Source: Bubalus kerabau
Taxonomy: Eukaryota; Chordata; Mammalia; Artiodactyla; Bovidae
Assembly (NCBI RefSeq): GCF_029407905.1
Contig: NC_073630.1
Coordinates: forward strand, 41,131,001 to 41,195,000
Length of the DNA stretch: 64,000 nt
Direction of reading: 5' to 3'
The position numbers were made by a program, and so were the translations under genes. Under the pieces are notes generated by a model. The model ran no database searches. It saw only the letters and a program-made list of their open reading frames with translations, and was not told where the DNA came from. How positions within the stretch are numbered: position 1 is the first letter of the stretch; the number at the start of each line of letters is the position of its first letter. Below are positions 23,301 to 34,517 of the stretch, in pieces.

Positions 23301-24027
23301 TTTTTCATTTCTAATTTTGTTGATTTGATTCTTTTTTTCTTGATGAGTCTGGCTAAAGGCTTGTCGATTGTTTATCTTCTCAGAGAACCAGCTTTTAGTT
23401 TTATTAACCTTTACTTTTCTTTCATTGCTTTTTCCTTTATTTCTGCTTGGATCTTTATGATTTCTTTCGCTCTATTAATTTTGGGGTGTTTTGTTCTTCT
23501 TTTTCCAGTTGTTTTAGGTGTAATGTTAGTTTGTCTATTCCATGTTTTTCTTGTTTCTTGAGATAGGATTGTATTGCTATAAACTTCCCTCTTAGAACTG
23601 CTTTTGCTGCATCTCACAGGTTTTGAGTTGTTGTGTTTTCATTGTAATTTGTTTCTAGAAATCGTTTGATTTCCCTTTTGATCTCTTCAGTAACCTGTTG
23701 GTTATTTAGAAACATGTCATTTTATCTCCATGTGTTTGTGTTTATTACAGGTTTTTTCCCCTTGTATTTGATATCTAGTCTCATAGCATTGTGGTCAGAG
23801 AAGATGCCTGAATCAATTTCAATTTTCTTAAATTTACTGAGGTTTGATTTGTGACCTAAGATATGGGGTATCCTGGAGAATGTTCCATGTCCACTTGAGA
23901 AGAAGGTGTATTCTTCTGCATTTGGATGGAATGTCCTGAAAATATCAATGAGCTCCATCTCATCTAAAGTATCATTTAAGACTTGTGTTTCCTTATTAAT
24001 TTTCTGTTTTGATGATCTGTCCATTGG
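20391..24027 (-). mobile_element. Bovine-type L1, 5'-truncated, nested inside another L1
   Basis: An antisense element of about 3.6 kb with oligo-T (its poly-A) at 20397-20403, a 3' UTR with the CCTCCC-rich segment at 20500-20560, then ORF2 backwards from the C-terminus to the endonuclease domain. It is truncated inside the endonuclease near 24025 (MDRSSKQKINKETQVLND... frame). Short duplicates (about 'aatgtgt') flank it. It interrupts the outer L1 exactly between 'ctcaaatgtgt' and 'gtgttctttttaatacctg'. Left arm only. Confidence 0.85.
21099..24024 (-). pseudogene. L1 ORF2 pseudogene (endonuclease C-part, RT, C-terminal domain)
   Basis: Pieces on the minus strand: 23722-24024 (endonuclease end with the IDHILGHKS-like region, here IPHILGHKS), 22868-23212 (PGPDGFTGEFCQTF motif), 22546-22893 (DAEKTFDKIQ), 22203-22574 (RT catalytic box), 21886-22125 and 21099-21455 (C-terminal). 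The RT catalytic tetrad, normally FADD, reads FVDD here (LSLFVDDMILY). Multiple frameshifts and stops occur. Not functional. Confidence 0.8.
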
Positions 24028-24594
24028 TGTGGAATGTGTTCTTTTTAATACCTGAGTAATATTCCATTGTGTATATGTACCACAACTTTCTTATCCATTC
24101 ATCTGCCAATGGACATCTAGGTTGCTTCCATGTCCTAGCTATTGTATACAGTGCTGCGATGAATATTGGAGTATATGTGTCTCTTTCAGTTCTGGTTTCC
24201 TCGGTGTGTATGCCCAGCAGTGGGATCGTTGGGTCGTATGGCAGTTCTATTTCCAGTTTTTTAAGGAATCTCCACACTGTTCTCCATAGTAGCTGTACTA
24301 GTTTGCATTCCCAACAGTGTAAGAGGGTTCCCTTTTCTCCACACCCTCTCCAGCATTTATTGTTTGTAGACTCTTTTTGATTGCAGCCATTCTGACCAGT
24401 ATGAGATGGTATCTCATGGTGGTTTTAATTTGCATTTCTCTGATAATGAGTGATGTTGAGCAACTTTTCATGTGTGTGTTAGCCATCTATATATCTTCTT
24501 TGGAGAAATGTCTGTTTAGTGTTTTGGGTCATTTATTTTTCTGGTATTGAGCTGCATGACCTGCTTGTATATTTAAATTTGCGTTTGTGTATTA
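24028..24594 (-). mobile_element. Outer L1 of the nest (part 2)
   Basis: Continuation of the L1 of 19905-20390 after the nested insertion. The minus strand carries late ORF2 (23996-24277 frame with ELPYDPTIPLLGIHTEETR), running to a 5' truncation near 24578. The flanking host L1 resumes at 24595. Confidence 0.8.
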
Positions 24595-24613
24595 ATAGGT
24601 GCATTAGAAGCTT

Positions 24614-24817
24614 CCCTGGTGGCTCAGAGGGTAAAGCATCTGCCTGCAATGTGGGACACCCAGGTTCAATCCCTGGGTTGGGGAGAAGATCCCCTGGAGA
24701 AGGAAATGGCAACCCACTCCAGTACTCTTGCCTGGAAAATCCCATGGATGGAGTAGCCTGGTAGGCTATAGTCCATGGGGTCGCAAAGAGTCAGACACGA
24801 CTGTGCGACTTCACTCC
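24614..24817 (+). mobile_element. Bov-tA SINE with target-site duplication, left arm only
   Basis: tRNA-like head ('ccctggtggctcagagg'), box B 'ggttcaatccc', Bov-A body and 'cagacacgactgtgcgac' end. The 10-base duplicate 'ttagaagctt' is at 24604-24613 and 24818-24827. Both equivalents of this site in the right arm (near 42098 and 41043) are empty. Confidence 0.92.
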
Positions 24818-24827
24818 TTAGAAGCTT

Positions 24828-26095
24828 TGGGAAAAATTCAATGCCTATTCATGATAAAAACTGTAAATCAATTGCATATAGAAGGAAATGTACCTCAACA
24901 TAAAAATGGCCACATAACAAACCCATGATTAACATAATACTCATTATGGTATTATGGGAAAAAGCTGAAAGCTTTTGTTCTGGGATCAGAACAAAACAAT
25001 GATGCCCACTCTATAACATTTATTTAACATAGCATAAGATGTCCTGCTCCAAACAGATAGGCAAGAAAAGAAGTAAAAGGCATTCAAGAAGGAAAGTGAG
25101 AATGAAAATTGTTTTCATTTTAGTGGCATATTATATTGGAAACCTTTAAAGAACACTTCCCCGCCCCCCAATTTTGCTAGAACTAAACAAATTTAGGAAA
25201 TTTGCAGGATACAAAATATACAAAAAGCAGTTGTTTTTCTACATAAGGACAACAGACTATCAGAAATAGAATCAGAAACAATCCCACCTTCAATTACATC
25301 AAAAACAAATACACAGGAATAAATTTGAAAAGGAGGTAAAAATCATCTATATACTAAGAACTATAAAATATTAAAGACCTATAATGGAAATATGTTCAAT
25401 GCTCATGGATTGAAATAATTATTGATAAATTATTCATACTACTCCCAGATATCTATAGATTCAAAGCCATTTATATTAAAATTATAATGGCAATTTTCAA
25501 AAAAACAGAAAACAAATCCTAAAAATGTATGAATCTACAAAAGATCTTACATAACTAAAGCAATCTTGCCAAAATAAACAAAGCTGGAGTATCACATGTT
25601 TTCATTTTACTATTTTTGTCCATACTGTGCAGCATGTGGGGGTCTCAGTTCCCTGACCGGGGATAAAACCCATGCCCTCTGAAGGGGAAGCATGAAGTCT
25701 TAACCACTGGACCAATAGGGAACTCCCTCACTCATCCTACTTTTCAACGAAACTATAAAAATTTGATAAATCAGTATGGTATTGTTATAAAAACAGACCA
25801 TTCATCAGTGGAAAAGAAAAGAAACTCAGACATGATGTTTAATTTATGACAAAGGAGGATACTGTAGTGAAGAGATAGTCTCTTCAACACTTAGTGTTTG
25901 GAAAGCAATAGCAATATGGAAAAAAAAAAAAACCTGGACCCTTCTTACACCATACATAAAAGCCAACTATTAATAAAAACAGATTAAAGACCTAAACTTA
26001 AGACCTGAAATAAAACTCAGAAAGGGAAGACTCCTTGACATTGGTCTTGGCAATGACTTTTTGCTGCTGTTGAATTTGACACCAAAAGCAAAATA
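24828..26095 (+). mobile_element. L1 ORF2 fragment (sense), inner end of left arm
   Basis: Sense L1 RT to C-terminal sequence ('ttcatgataaaaactgtaaa', 'cccactctataacatttattt' landmarks), interrupted by an antisense CHR SINE at 25620-25735. It ends at the palindrome boundary in the 'gaatttgacaccaaaagc' segment near 26095. It lies head-to-head with the antisense L1 of 17090-19910, and the two overlap in the part of L1 they represent. Mirror at 40545-42100. Confidence 0.75.
25620..25738 (-). mobile_element. CHR-type SINE (antisense), shared by both arms
   Basis: The minus strand begins 'gagggagttccctattggtcc' and carries the 'tggttaagacttcatgc' and 'atccccggtcagggaac' segments. Mirror at 41170-41290 (plus). 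Confidence 0.8.
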
Positions 26096-26097
26096 TT

Positions 26098-26290
26098 TAA
26101 GACTTCAATTTCAGTTGATTTTTGTATATGGTAGAAATTAAGGGCCCACTTTAATTCTTTACAAGTGACTATCCAGTTTCACCAGCAAATGTGAAAGAGA
26201 CTGTCTCTTCCATTCCCTGGATATCCTTGTCTCCTCTCTAAAAAATTAATGGAACATGAGAGTTTATTTCTGGGCCAAACAGTTTCAGAA
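26098..26290 (-). mobile_element. Short antisense L1 scrap at the spacer's left edge
   Basis: The minus strand carries an L1 ORF2 segment ('ccattaattttttagagagg' region with 'actggatagtcacttg'). It marks the change from the palindromic arm to the spacer. No match in the right arm was found at the corresponding place. Confidence 0.5.
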
Positions 26291-27275
26291 CCTATGTGGC
26301 ATCAAGTATAAACAGACCAAAAAGCAAAATCAAAAAGACAGCATACAAACAAAATGAGAAGTTCAAAAAGAAGATGAAAATGGCACTGAAAAAGGCAGTA
26401 TTGGATTGAAAGACCACATTTGATGAAAGACCAGTATTTCCTCAAGGAAGCTATATGAATGAAAAAGTGTCAATAAGCCATAGAGGACGTAGAACATCCA
26501 TGGAGGAAAACTATACAACAAATGAATGTTGGAAGGTGTGGAGAAAATGAAAGCCTATGTTATCCATGGGAAAAAAATAATAGAGCCACTACAAAGGATG
26601 CTACATATATCCTTTGGTTAAGATATCCCTTAAGTAAAAACTGAAGTTCACAGATCAGGCAATATTACTGCTCCCCATATATCTAGAGAAAATTTTAATT
26701 TGAAAGGCACATGGATCCTTACAATCACCAAGAACACAATATTTATAATACTCAAGACACGGAAACACAAAATATCCTGGAGAGATGAACATATGAAGAG
26801 AAAGTGACGGAGAACTAGAATCTTACCCAGCCAAAAAGAATGCAATAGTGAATATCAAAGCAAAAAGAAGAACCACAAATTACCAACTAAGTGAACTAAG
26901 TTATACAGAGAACACCATCATGTGATACCACTGAGAGGTGGAATTGAAAAACTCATGCAGCTTAATGAATGTCTAAAAGAAGTAAATTCAAAGGATTAAC
27001 AAAAAAAGGCCAAACAGAAAACAATGTGGAAAGAGGAAAAATTAGAAGGTGGGGACCACATATATGTAAAATAGATCATCAATGAAGACGCAGTGTGTAG
27101 CAAAGGGAATTTTACAAACAGGCTTTAATCATCTCAAAGAGAACAAAAGATGAAAAACAATTATGTGTAGGTATATAACAGAACCAAATACTAAAGAATG
27201 GAAAAATAATTATAAATAATACAGCAAGAAAAATTAAGGAACACAAAGAAAATTAAAAAACAGTACCTACACTAT
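26290..27275 (+). repeat. Composite array, partial unit 0 (L1-like part only)
   Basis: An L1 3' end in sense: 'ggaaggtgtggagaaaatg', late ORF2, 'catgtgataccactgagagg', 3'-UTR landmarks, then an A-rich tail near 27250. It leads directly into the 5' domain of the next unit, as in all later units, so it looks like the surviving 3' part of an array unit. Very diverged. Confidence 0.6.
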
Positions 27276-28805
27276 CCGCATTGACTTCTTTTCCCAGGCC
27301 GGTTTCACATACCTGCAGGCAGACCAAGCTTGGACTCAAGGCTGGATTGTCCTGGGACTCAGGAGCCAGGGAGATGTCCCCAGAGCACGACCCCATTTGG
27401 ACCTGTACTGCCCAGTCCAATTGTCAGGGACCACTATGACGGAGCCTTAGGAAACAAACCACAGGGCAATCACTTCTTCACACATTCAGACCACGGTCAA
27501 GAAAAAACCCTTCCCTGGAAAGGACACAGGCACCGGCAAGTCCACAGCACTTACTATTTACAACAGACAGGACTGAAGCGTCAGGGGGAAGAAGTCAGAC
27601 TCCAGAAGCCCTTGGGCTTTCTTCTGACACATGGTATTCCAAATTATATCTCAGAAAGGCAAGTTTCATTCAGGCTCCTTTGGCCCCTTAAAAGAGTGGG
27701 GGCCGGGAGGGGGAGAGCAGCACTGCGGCCACCTTGTGGACACATCTCATAACAGCAACCATGAAACCTCTGCAGCCGGGCAAGGAATATTCAGAAGGCC
27801 TGGAGGCTGTCAATGACACCAGCCCTCAGGAAATAGGCCTGGAAACCTAATACCAAGAGAGCTGAAATCAAGACAAGTTTTGCAGATGTCAATTTCAAGA
27901 GGTAAACATGACTCACACCGCTTACAATCAAATAGGAAAGAAAAACAACCCCTACATTATTAATGATTAGAGACAGACAAGGGACTGAAAGGGCAAGGAG
28001 GTCTTACCTCACGCCAGTCAGACAGAGTTATCGGTATCACTTTCATGAACCATAACTGCTGGAGTGGGTGCCGGGTAAAGGAAAAGTTCCTAAGCTGTCC
28101 ATGGCAATGAAAAATGTACAGAAGTATCTGGACAAAGGTACCAAGGCTCCTTGGGAAACTATGAACACAATTAGAGCATTCAGATCATCAGGCAACCCAT
28201 GCCAGGCCCTCTATGCAGAGGAACCTCCATTCGAAAAGATACGGTACCCCAACATTCCCCCAGAGCACCCAATATTGACAATAGTCCAGACAATGAGGAG
28301 GCCAAATTGTCCAGGGACAGATGAATGGATAAGGAAGACCTGCTCTAGACAGACAAAACTTAGCAGTAAAGAATTAGAATAAGGCCTTTCTCAGCACCAT
28401 GGACGGAAGTCAGGAAAGTAAATGAGACAGAATGGCAATCAGCCTGTGATATCACTTAGAGGTGAAATATTCATCTTAAGAATGAATTTAGAACAGAGAA
28501 ATCAACTCAGACATTAGAAAAAGAAGCCAGGGTTTCCAAAGGAGAAAGGTGTGAAGGAAAGAAAAATTAGAAGGTGGTTGAAACCTATACACAGTAATAG
28601 ATACCTATATATGAGTGTGTGTATATAAAATAGATCAAGAAAACCTACTGAATTATCACGGGAAATTCGACTCAGCCAGCTTTAATAATGTCTATGGGTA
28701 CTGAAACTGAAAATAATGGGTATGTTTAAAGGTATAACAAAACTCCTTGTTGTACATCTGAAAGAAACAAGCAGTGTAAAAAAAAGATATTTCTAGAAAA
28801 ATTAA
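27276..28805 (+). repeat. Composite array unit A
   Basis: The 5' domain (27276-27890) has landmarks 'cctgcaggcagaccaagc', 'tgtactgcccagtcc' and 'gccaccttgtggacac' (27729). I do not recognise it as a known repeat. The L1-like 3' domain (27890-28800) includes 'cataactgctggagtggg' (28048), late ORF2, 'tgatatcacttagagg' and an A-rich tail. The frames at 27330-27752 and 28068-28382 do not persist in sister units. Confidence 0.75.
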
Positions 28806-30420
28806 TCGCTGCTACCCTACTTCTTTCTAGCCACCATTTCCCAGGCTAATATCTCATTTCTGCAGGCTGATCAGGCTTGGTCTCTAGACTGGGATGTCCT
28901 GGGGCTCAGGGAGCCAGGGAGGTGTCCCCAGAACACAAGCCCCTTTTGTACCTGTTCTGCCCAGTCCAATCTGCCTGGGACCACAGTCTCCACATGCAGA
29001 CCATCCCCTAAGAGCAAATTCAAGCCTAGTGCATCCCAGGTATGGTCAAGCCCCTGTGGTTGAAGAGCTTCGAAAAGCCAGCGGGTCTCCAGCTGATGCG
29101 GATCCCCACGCCAGCTGTCTGTTTCAAAGCCCTCCCCTAAAAACGACAGCTGCCTCAAACACAGAGATTTTGCAGGGGCCAACATTTGTTGTGAGTGAAG
29201 TATCAGGGGGATGAAGTCAGACAATAGAAGCCCTTGGGCTTTTTCTGGCCAATAGCATTCCGAATTGCAACTCAGGCAGGCAAGATTCACTAAACTCCTT
29301 TGGCCCCATTAAAGAGTGGGGAATGCGGAAGTGCTGCCGCCTTGTGGACACAACTCATAACAGCAACACTGAAACCTCTACTGCAGGGCAAGGAATATTC
29401 AGAAGGCCTGGGGCTGTCCATGACAACACTCAGGAAATAAGCTGGGAAAGTTTCTGCAGAGAGATGTAAAATCCAAACGCGTTTTCAAAGGCCAGTTTCA
29501 AGAGGGAAACATGACACACACCGTTAACAATCAAACAGGAAAAAAGACACCCCCAAGAGCCTGGTCTACATTGTTAATGATCAGAGACAAGGGGCTGAAA
29601 CGACGAGGAGGTGTCGCCTCACACCAGTCAGAGGCAGGGGTTATCGATATCACTTTTATGAACCATAACTGCTGGAGTGGGTACCGGGTAAAGGAAAAGT
29701 TCCTAAGCTGTCCATGGCAATGAAAAATGTAAAGAGCTACCTGGACAAATGTGCCAAAGTTCCTTGGGCAACTATGAAGAAAAATAAAGCATTTATATCA
29801 TTAGGCCCACCTATGGCAGGCCCTCTATGCAAAGGAAACCTCCTCCATTGGAGAAAACACAGGCACCCCAACATTCTCCACATCACTCAATATTGACAAA
29901 GTCAAGACACATCACTCAATATTGACAAAGTCAAGACAATGAAGAAACCAAAATGTCCATGGACCGATGAAAGGATAAGGAAGACCTGCTCCAGAGAGAC
30001 AAGGTAAACTTAGCCACGAAGAAGCATAACCAAGAAACCTTTCTCAGCAACATGGACAGAAGGAAGGAATGCACGTTCAACGGACGGATAAAGGCAAGTG
30101 TCATGTAATATCACATGTAATTCACAACGGAGAAACAGATTTTAGAAGACATACTCAGTCTTATTAAAGAAGAAAGGTGGGAAGAGAAGGTAAATTCTGA
30201 GTGGCTGAAATGTGTACACACACACACATATATAAATAGACTAGGTCACCAACACAGACTCCGTATCACAGGAAATTATACTCAATTTGCTTGATAAAGT
30301 CTCTAAAAACTGAAGCTGAAAATAATGGGATTATGTAGATGAATAACAGAATCACTTTTGAGATCATCTGAAACCAGCGATACTCCTAGAGAAAGAGACA
30401 GTAAAATACAGAGGGGAAAT
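28806..30420 (+). repeat. Composite array unit B
   Basis: Starts 'ctgctaccctacttctttc' after the A-rich tail of unit A, then 'gcaggctgatcaggcttgg', the 'gccgccttgtggacac' landmark near 29336 and 'cataactgctggagtggg' near 29663. It ends with the L1-like 3' UTR and a (CA)n/(TA)n stretch near 30210-30235. By eye clearly alignable to unit A along its whole length. Confidence 0.75.
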
Positions 30421-32185
30421 TTTGCCTACTGTAGTCTTCTCTGGTTTCCTTTTCCCAGGCTGGTGTCACATCCATGCAGCCTGAGACATCTCAACACTGG
30501 AATATATTGGAGCTCAGGAGGGAAGGGAGGTTGTCCAGGCACATGAGCCCCATTTGCAATGGTAACGCCTGGTCCCCTAGGGTGGAACCACAGCCTTCAG
30601 AGACAGGACGCCCCACCAGAAGCAAAAGCAAGCCTAGTGCATCCCAACGGAGAAGGCAATGGCAAGCCACTCCAGTACTCTTGCCTAGAAAATCCCATGG
30701 GTGGAGGAGCCTGGTGGGCTGCAGTCTATGGGGTCGTACAGAGTTGGACACGACTGAAGTGACTTAGCAGCAGCAACAGTGCATCCCAAGTATGGTACAA
30801 CCTCTGAGCTGGAAGAGCTTAGAGAACCAGCTGTTGTCCTGGTTTCCAAGTGATGTGGATTCCTGCTCCAGCATCCTCTTTAAAAGGCCTTGCCTAAAAA
30901 CAGAACCCTCACAAAAGCGATTTTGCAACAGTTAAATTTGTCTTGCGTGAAAAGTCACAGCCAAAAAGGAAGAAAACAGAAGCCCTAGGGCCTTTTGGTG
31001 ATGCGTGGCATTCCAAATCACAATTCAGGAGGGCCAGTTTCAAAGCTGTGGTAGCCCCTCAACCCGAGTTCCAAAGGAAGCAGCCATAAGGCCTTGAGAT
31101 GCCTGGGTCACAGAAGCACTGACATCTCAGCATCTGGGCACAAAATAGTCCCACACCTAGGGGATGCAATCAACACCTCACATCCAAAAATGTCCTGGGG
31201 AGCCATCAATATTTGAAATCAGGGTGAGTTTTGGGGGCCAATTTCTAGAGGTGAATATCACTCACAGTGTAACACATTATAAAACATTGACAGGCTAAAC
31301 CCAGGACACAGTGGCCTACATTGCTGATGATTAGAGGCAAGACACTTAAGATGGCAAGGGAGTATCCCCTCACACCACACACAGTTTTTGTCCTTAAATA
31401 TTTACAAACAATAAATGCCAGAGTGGGCATCAGGGAAAAAAGAAGCCTCTGAAGCTGTCATACATGGAAATTCAAAGTGTAAAGGACCACATGGAGAAGA
31501 GTATGGAAGATCCTTGGGAAACAAGATATACAGCAATCACATCTTCAGGCATCCTCACAGCTGGACCCCTATCCTGAAACATCCTTCCCTGGAAAGGACA
31601 GACACCCCAGGCCACAACACTTACTATTGACAACAGCCGGACACGGACGTGGCCCAAATGTCCATGGACAGACGAATGGATGAGGGAGTGCCATAGAGAG
31701 AGCACAGAGGAAGCCATGGAATAGAAGATAATAAGGCCTTTCTCGGCACCACGGATGGAAGTCGATAAAGTAAATGAGACCGAGAATGGGAATCAGCCTG
31801 TGATATCACTTAGAGGTGGATTCGGAAAACTCATCTTATGAATAAAATTGAAACAGAGAAATCAACCCAGAGACATTAAAAAAGGAAGCCAGGGTTTCCA
31901 GAAAAGAAAGGTGTGAAGGAAAGATAAATTAGAAAGTGGTTGAAACCTATACACACTAATAGACACGTGTGTGTGTGTGTATAAAATAGATCAACAAGAA
32001 GATCTACTGAATTATCACGGGGAATTTGATCAGCAGGCTTTAATAATGTCTATGGGTACAGAAGCTGAAAATAATAGGTATATTTAGAGGCATAACGAAA
32101 TTCATTACTATACATCTGAAGGACACAACAATTGTAAACCAAGGATATTCCTTAAAAAAATTAACACTTACTGAAAAAAAAACAA
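30421..32185 (+). repeat. Composite array unit C (with Bov-A insertion)
   Basis: Diverged unit: start near 30440-30490, 'acaaacaataaatgccagagtggg' near 31402 (still close to the L1 original), 'ttgacaacagccggacac' near 31628, 3' UTR and A-rich tail at 32145-32185. The CCACCTTGTGG landmark is degraded (near 31085). A Bov-A monomer is inserted at 30648-30777. Confidence 0.72.
30648..30777 (+). mobile_element. Bov-A monomer SINE with target-site duplication
   Basis: A single Bov-A monomer ('cggagaaggcaatggcaagc' to 'gacttagcagcagcaac'). The 12-base duplicate 'agtgcatcccaa' is at 30636-30647 and 30778-30789. It is younger than the array unit it splits. Confidence 0.92.
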
Positions 32186-33505
32186 AACAACCACCGCCTT
32201 CTCTACTGCCTTCTAGACTCCTTTTCCTGGGCTAACATCAATCTCTGCAGGCTGACTAGGCTTGGTCTCAAGGCAGGGATGTGCTGGGGCTCAGGGAGCC
32301 AGGGAGGTATCTCCAGAAGACAAGCCACTTTTGTACCTGTGTTGCCCAGTCCAATCTGCCTGGGACCACAGTCTCCACACGGATGCCATCCCCCATGAGC
32401 AAATTCAAGCCTAGAGCATCTTAAATATCGTCAAGCCGGTGTGCAGGAAGAGCTTTGAAAATCCAGCTGGTCTCCAGGTCTCCAGCTGATGCGGATCCCT
32501 ATGCCAGTTGTCTGTTTCAAAGTCCTCCCCTAACAATGACAGCTGCCTCAAATACAGTGGTTTTTAAGGGGTCAACATTTGTCGCAAGTGAAGTGTTGGT
32601 GGGGAGAAGTCAGACAACAGAAGCCCTTGGGCTTTCCTCTGGCACATGGCATTCCAAATGACAACTCAGGAAGGCCAGTTTCACTAAGGCTCTGTCGGCT
32701 CCATTGAAGAGAGTGGGGAAATGTGGAAGAGGCCAATTTCAAGAGGGAAACATGACACAAACCGTTTACAATCAAACAGGAAGGATAGTGAGAGAGTCAA
32801 GTCTTAGGTAGGCTGATAAGAAGTCCAGGGTCCCAGAGGAGAAAGGGGTCTAGGGCTCTCAAGAAGGACAAAAGGGCAAACTTTTTTCTCTACATTCCTT
32901 CATATTAATCACATGAAATCACATTTTTTTCTTTAATTCCAGAGCTGATGATTACAGCACAAACAGCAGTTACTAACAGCCATGATACGGATGGGGCCCA
33001 AATTTTCATGGACAGACGAATGTATAAGAAGTGCCACAGAGAGGCAACCAAATCTTAGCAATGAAGAAGAATTTAAAAAGGCCTTTCTCGGCACCATGGA
33101 TGGAACTCAGTAAAGTAAATGAGACAGAGAATAGCAATCAGTCTATGATATCACTTAAAGGTGGAATCAGAAAACTTATCAATGAATTTAGAACACAAAA
33201 ACCAGTGCAGAGAGGTGAGAAAATGAAGCCAGGGTTTCCCAAGAAGAAAGGAGTGAAGGAAAGATAAATTAGAAGGTGGTTGAAACCTGTACATTAATAG
33301 ACACCTGTGTGTGTGTGTGTATAAAATAAATCAAGAAGAAATTCAACTCAGCTGGCTTTAATAACATATATGGGTGCAGAAGCTGAAAAGAATAGGTATG
33401 TTTAGAGGCATGACGAAACTCCTTACTGTACATCTGAAAGAAACAAGCATTGTAAACCAAGGATATTCCTAGAAAAATTAAATGTTAACAGGGGAACAAC
33501 AAAAA
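32186..33505 (+). repeat. Composite array unit D (internally deleted)
   Basis: Start 'ctctactgccttctagac', 'ctctgcaggctgactaggc' at about 32246, then the 5' domain to about 32725. It skips the CCACCTTGTGG part and contains about 170 bases of foreign sequence (about 32788-32960) before rejoining the L1-like part near 32965 ('aacagccatgatacggatgg'). Tail with oligo-A at 33499-33511. The (GT)n run at 33307-33320 is shared with units C and A. Confidence 0.72.
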
Positions 33506-33857
33506 AAAAAGGAAACCACCATTGCCTACCCTACTTCTTTCTAGCCACCTTTTCCAGGGCTAGTATTAAGTCTCTGCAGGCTGACTAGGCTTGGTTTCAA
33601 GGCTGGGATGCCCAGGGGCTCAGGGAGCCAGGAAGTGTCCCCAGAACACGAGCCCCCTTTGCACCTGTTCTTCCCAGTCCAATCTGCCTGGGATCACATT
33701 CTCCACATGCAGGTCATCCCCCAAGAGCAAATTCCAGCCTAGTGTATCCCAAGTTTGGTCAAGTCCCTGTGCTGGAAAAGCTTTGAAAAGCCAGCTGGTC
33801 TACAGCTAATGTGGATCTCGACTGCAGTTACCTTCTCAAAGCCCTGCCTTTTTCAAA

Positions 33858-33948
33858 GTGAAGTGAAGTCGCTAAGTCGTGTCCAACTCTTTGCGACCCC
33901 ATGGACTGTAGCCTGCCAGGTTCCTCTATCCATGGGATTTTCCAGGCT
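33858..33948 (-). mobile_element. Bov-A monomer fragment (antisense) in unit E
   Basis: The 'gtgaagtcgctaagtcgtg' to 'catgggattttccaggc' segment is a Bov-A monomer on the minus strand, inserted between two near-copies of 'aaagccctgcc' (33838, 33951). Confidence 0.8.
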
Positions 33949-34237
33949 TGAAGCCCTACCCTAAAAATGACAGCTGCCTCAAACACAGCAATTTGGAAGG
34001 GGTCGACATTTGTCGCGAGTGAAGTGTCAGGGGGAAGAAGTCAGATGACAGAAGCCCTTGGGCTTTTCTCTGGCACATGGCATTCCAAAGGACAACTCAG
34101 GAAGTCCAGTTTCACTAAGGCTCCGTCGGCTCCATTAAAGAGAGTGGGGAAATGTAGAAGTGCTGCCACCTTGTGGACACATCTCATAACAGCAACACTG
34201 AAACCTCTGCGGCAGGGCGAGGAATGTTCAGAAGGCC

Positions 34238-34517
34238 TATGCTATGCTAAATCACTTGAGTCGTTTCCGACTCTGTGCGACCCCATAGACGGCAGCCCAC
34301 CAGGCTCCCCCGTCCCTGGGATTCTCCAGGCAAAAACACTGGAGTGGGCTGCCATTTCCTTCTCCAATGCATGAAAGTGAAAAGTGAAAGTGAAGTCGCT
34401 CAGTCGTGTCCGACTCTTAGCAACCCCATGGATTGCAGCCTACCAGGCTCCTCCGTCCATGGGATTTTCCAAGCAAGAGTACTGGAGTGGGGTGCCATTG
34501 CCTTCTCCGCCTGGGGG
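34238..34517 (-). mobile_element. Bov-A2 dimeric SINE (antisense) in unit E
   Basis: Two Bov-A monomers in antisense with the GAAAAGTGAAAGTGAAGTC linker, beginning with a degraded ATGCT tail. Inserted within the 'aaggcctgggggctgtcaat' segment of the array unit. The ORFs at 33967-34631 run through it. Confidence 0.88.

Larger units (their letters stand above)
200..26095 (+). repeat. Left arm of large imperfect palindrome
   Basis: This segment reads as the reverse complement of about 40545-57440. Colinear blocks: 240-3980 pairs with 53690-57415; 5920-8990 with 50240-53680; 12476-19910 with 42115-50130; 24595-26095 with 40545-42115. Left-only material accounts for the extra length: a BovB insertion at 3993-5905, 9085-12475, an L1 nest at 19920-24580 and a SINE near 24614-24817. 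About 15.7 kb is shared core. Identity by eye is about 98.6% over 560-775 (3 differences in about 215 bases), about 95% near 12660-12830 and about 93% near 15960-16140. The outer edge falls inside a BovB tail and the inner edge inside an L1 fragment. No gene is visible inside the arm. Confidence 0.93.

Noticed and set aside
17090..26095. The two opposed L1 pieces (17090-19910 and 24595-26095) as one twin-primed L1
   Set aside because: Both pieces contain the same RT-to-C-terminal stretch of L1, whereas a twin-primed element would divide the element without such overlap.
27330..27752. 140-codon and 104-codon (28068-28382) ORFs in array unit A as genes
   Set aside because: Sister units B, C, E and F do not preserve the frames, and the second is in L1-derived sequence.
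28871..29290. 139-codon minus-strand ORF in unit B, related to 36978-37241 in unit F
   Set aside because: Similar residues recur because the 5' domain itself recurs, but length and frame are not kept across units.
29880..29940. Direct repeat of 'acatcactcaatattgacaaagtcaaga' type sequence as a functional iteron
   Set aside because: A single local tandem duplication of about 28 bases in unit B, absent from sister units; most likely slippage.
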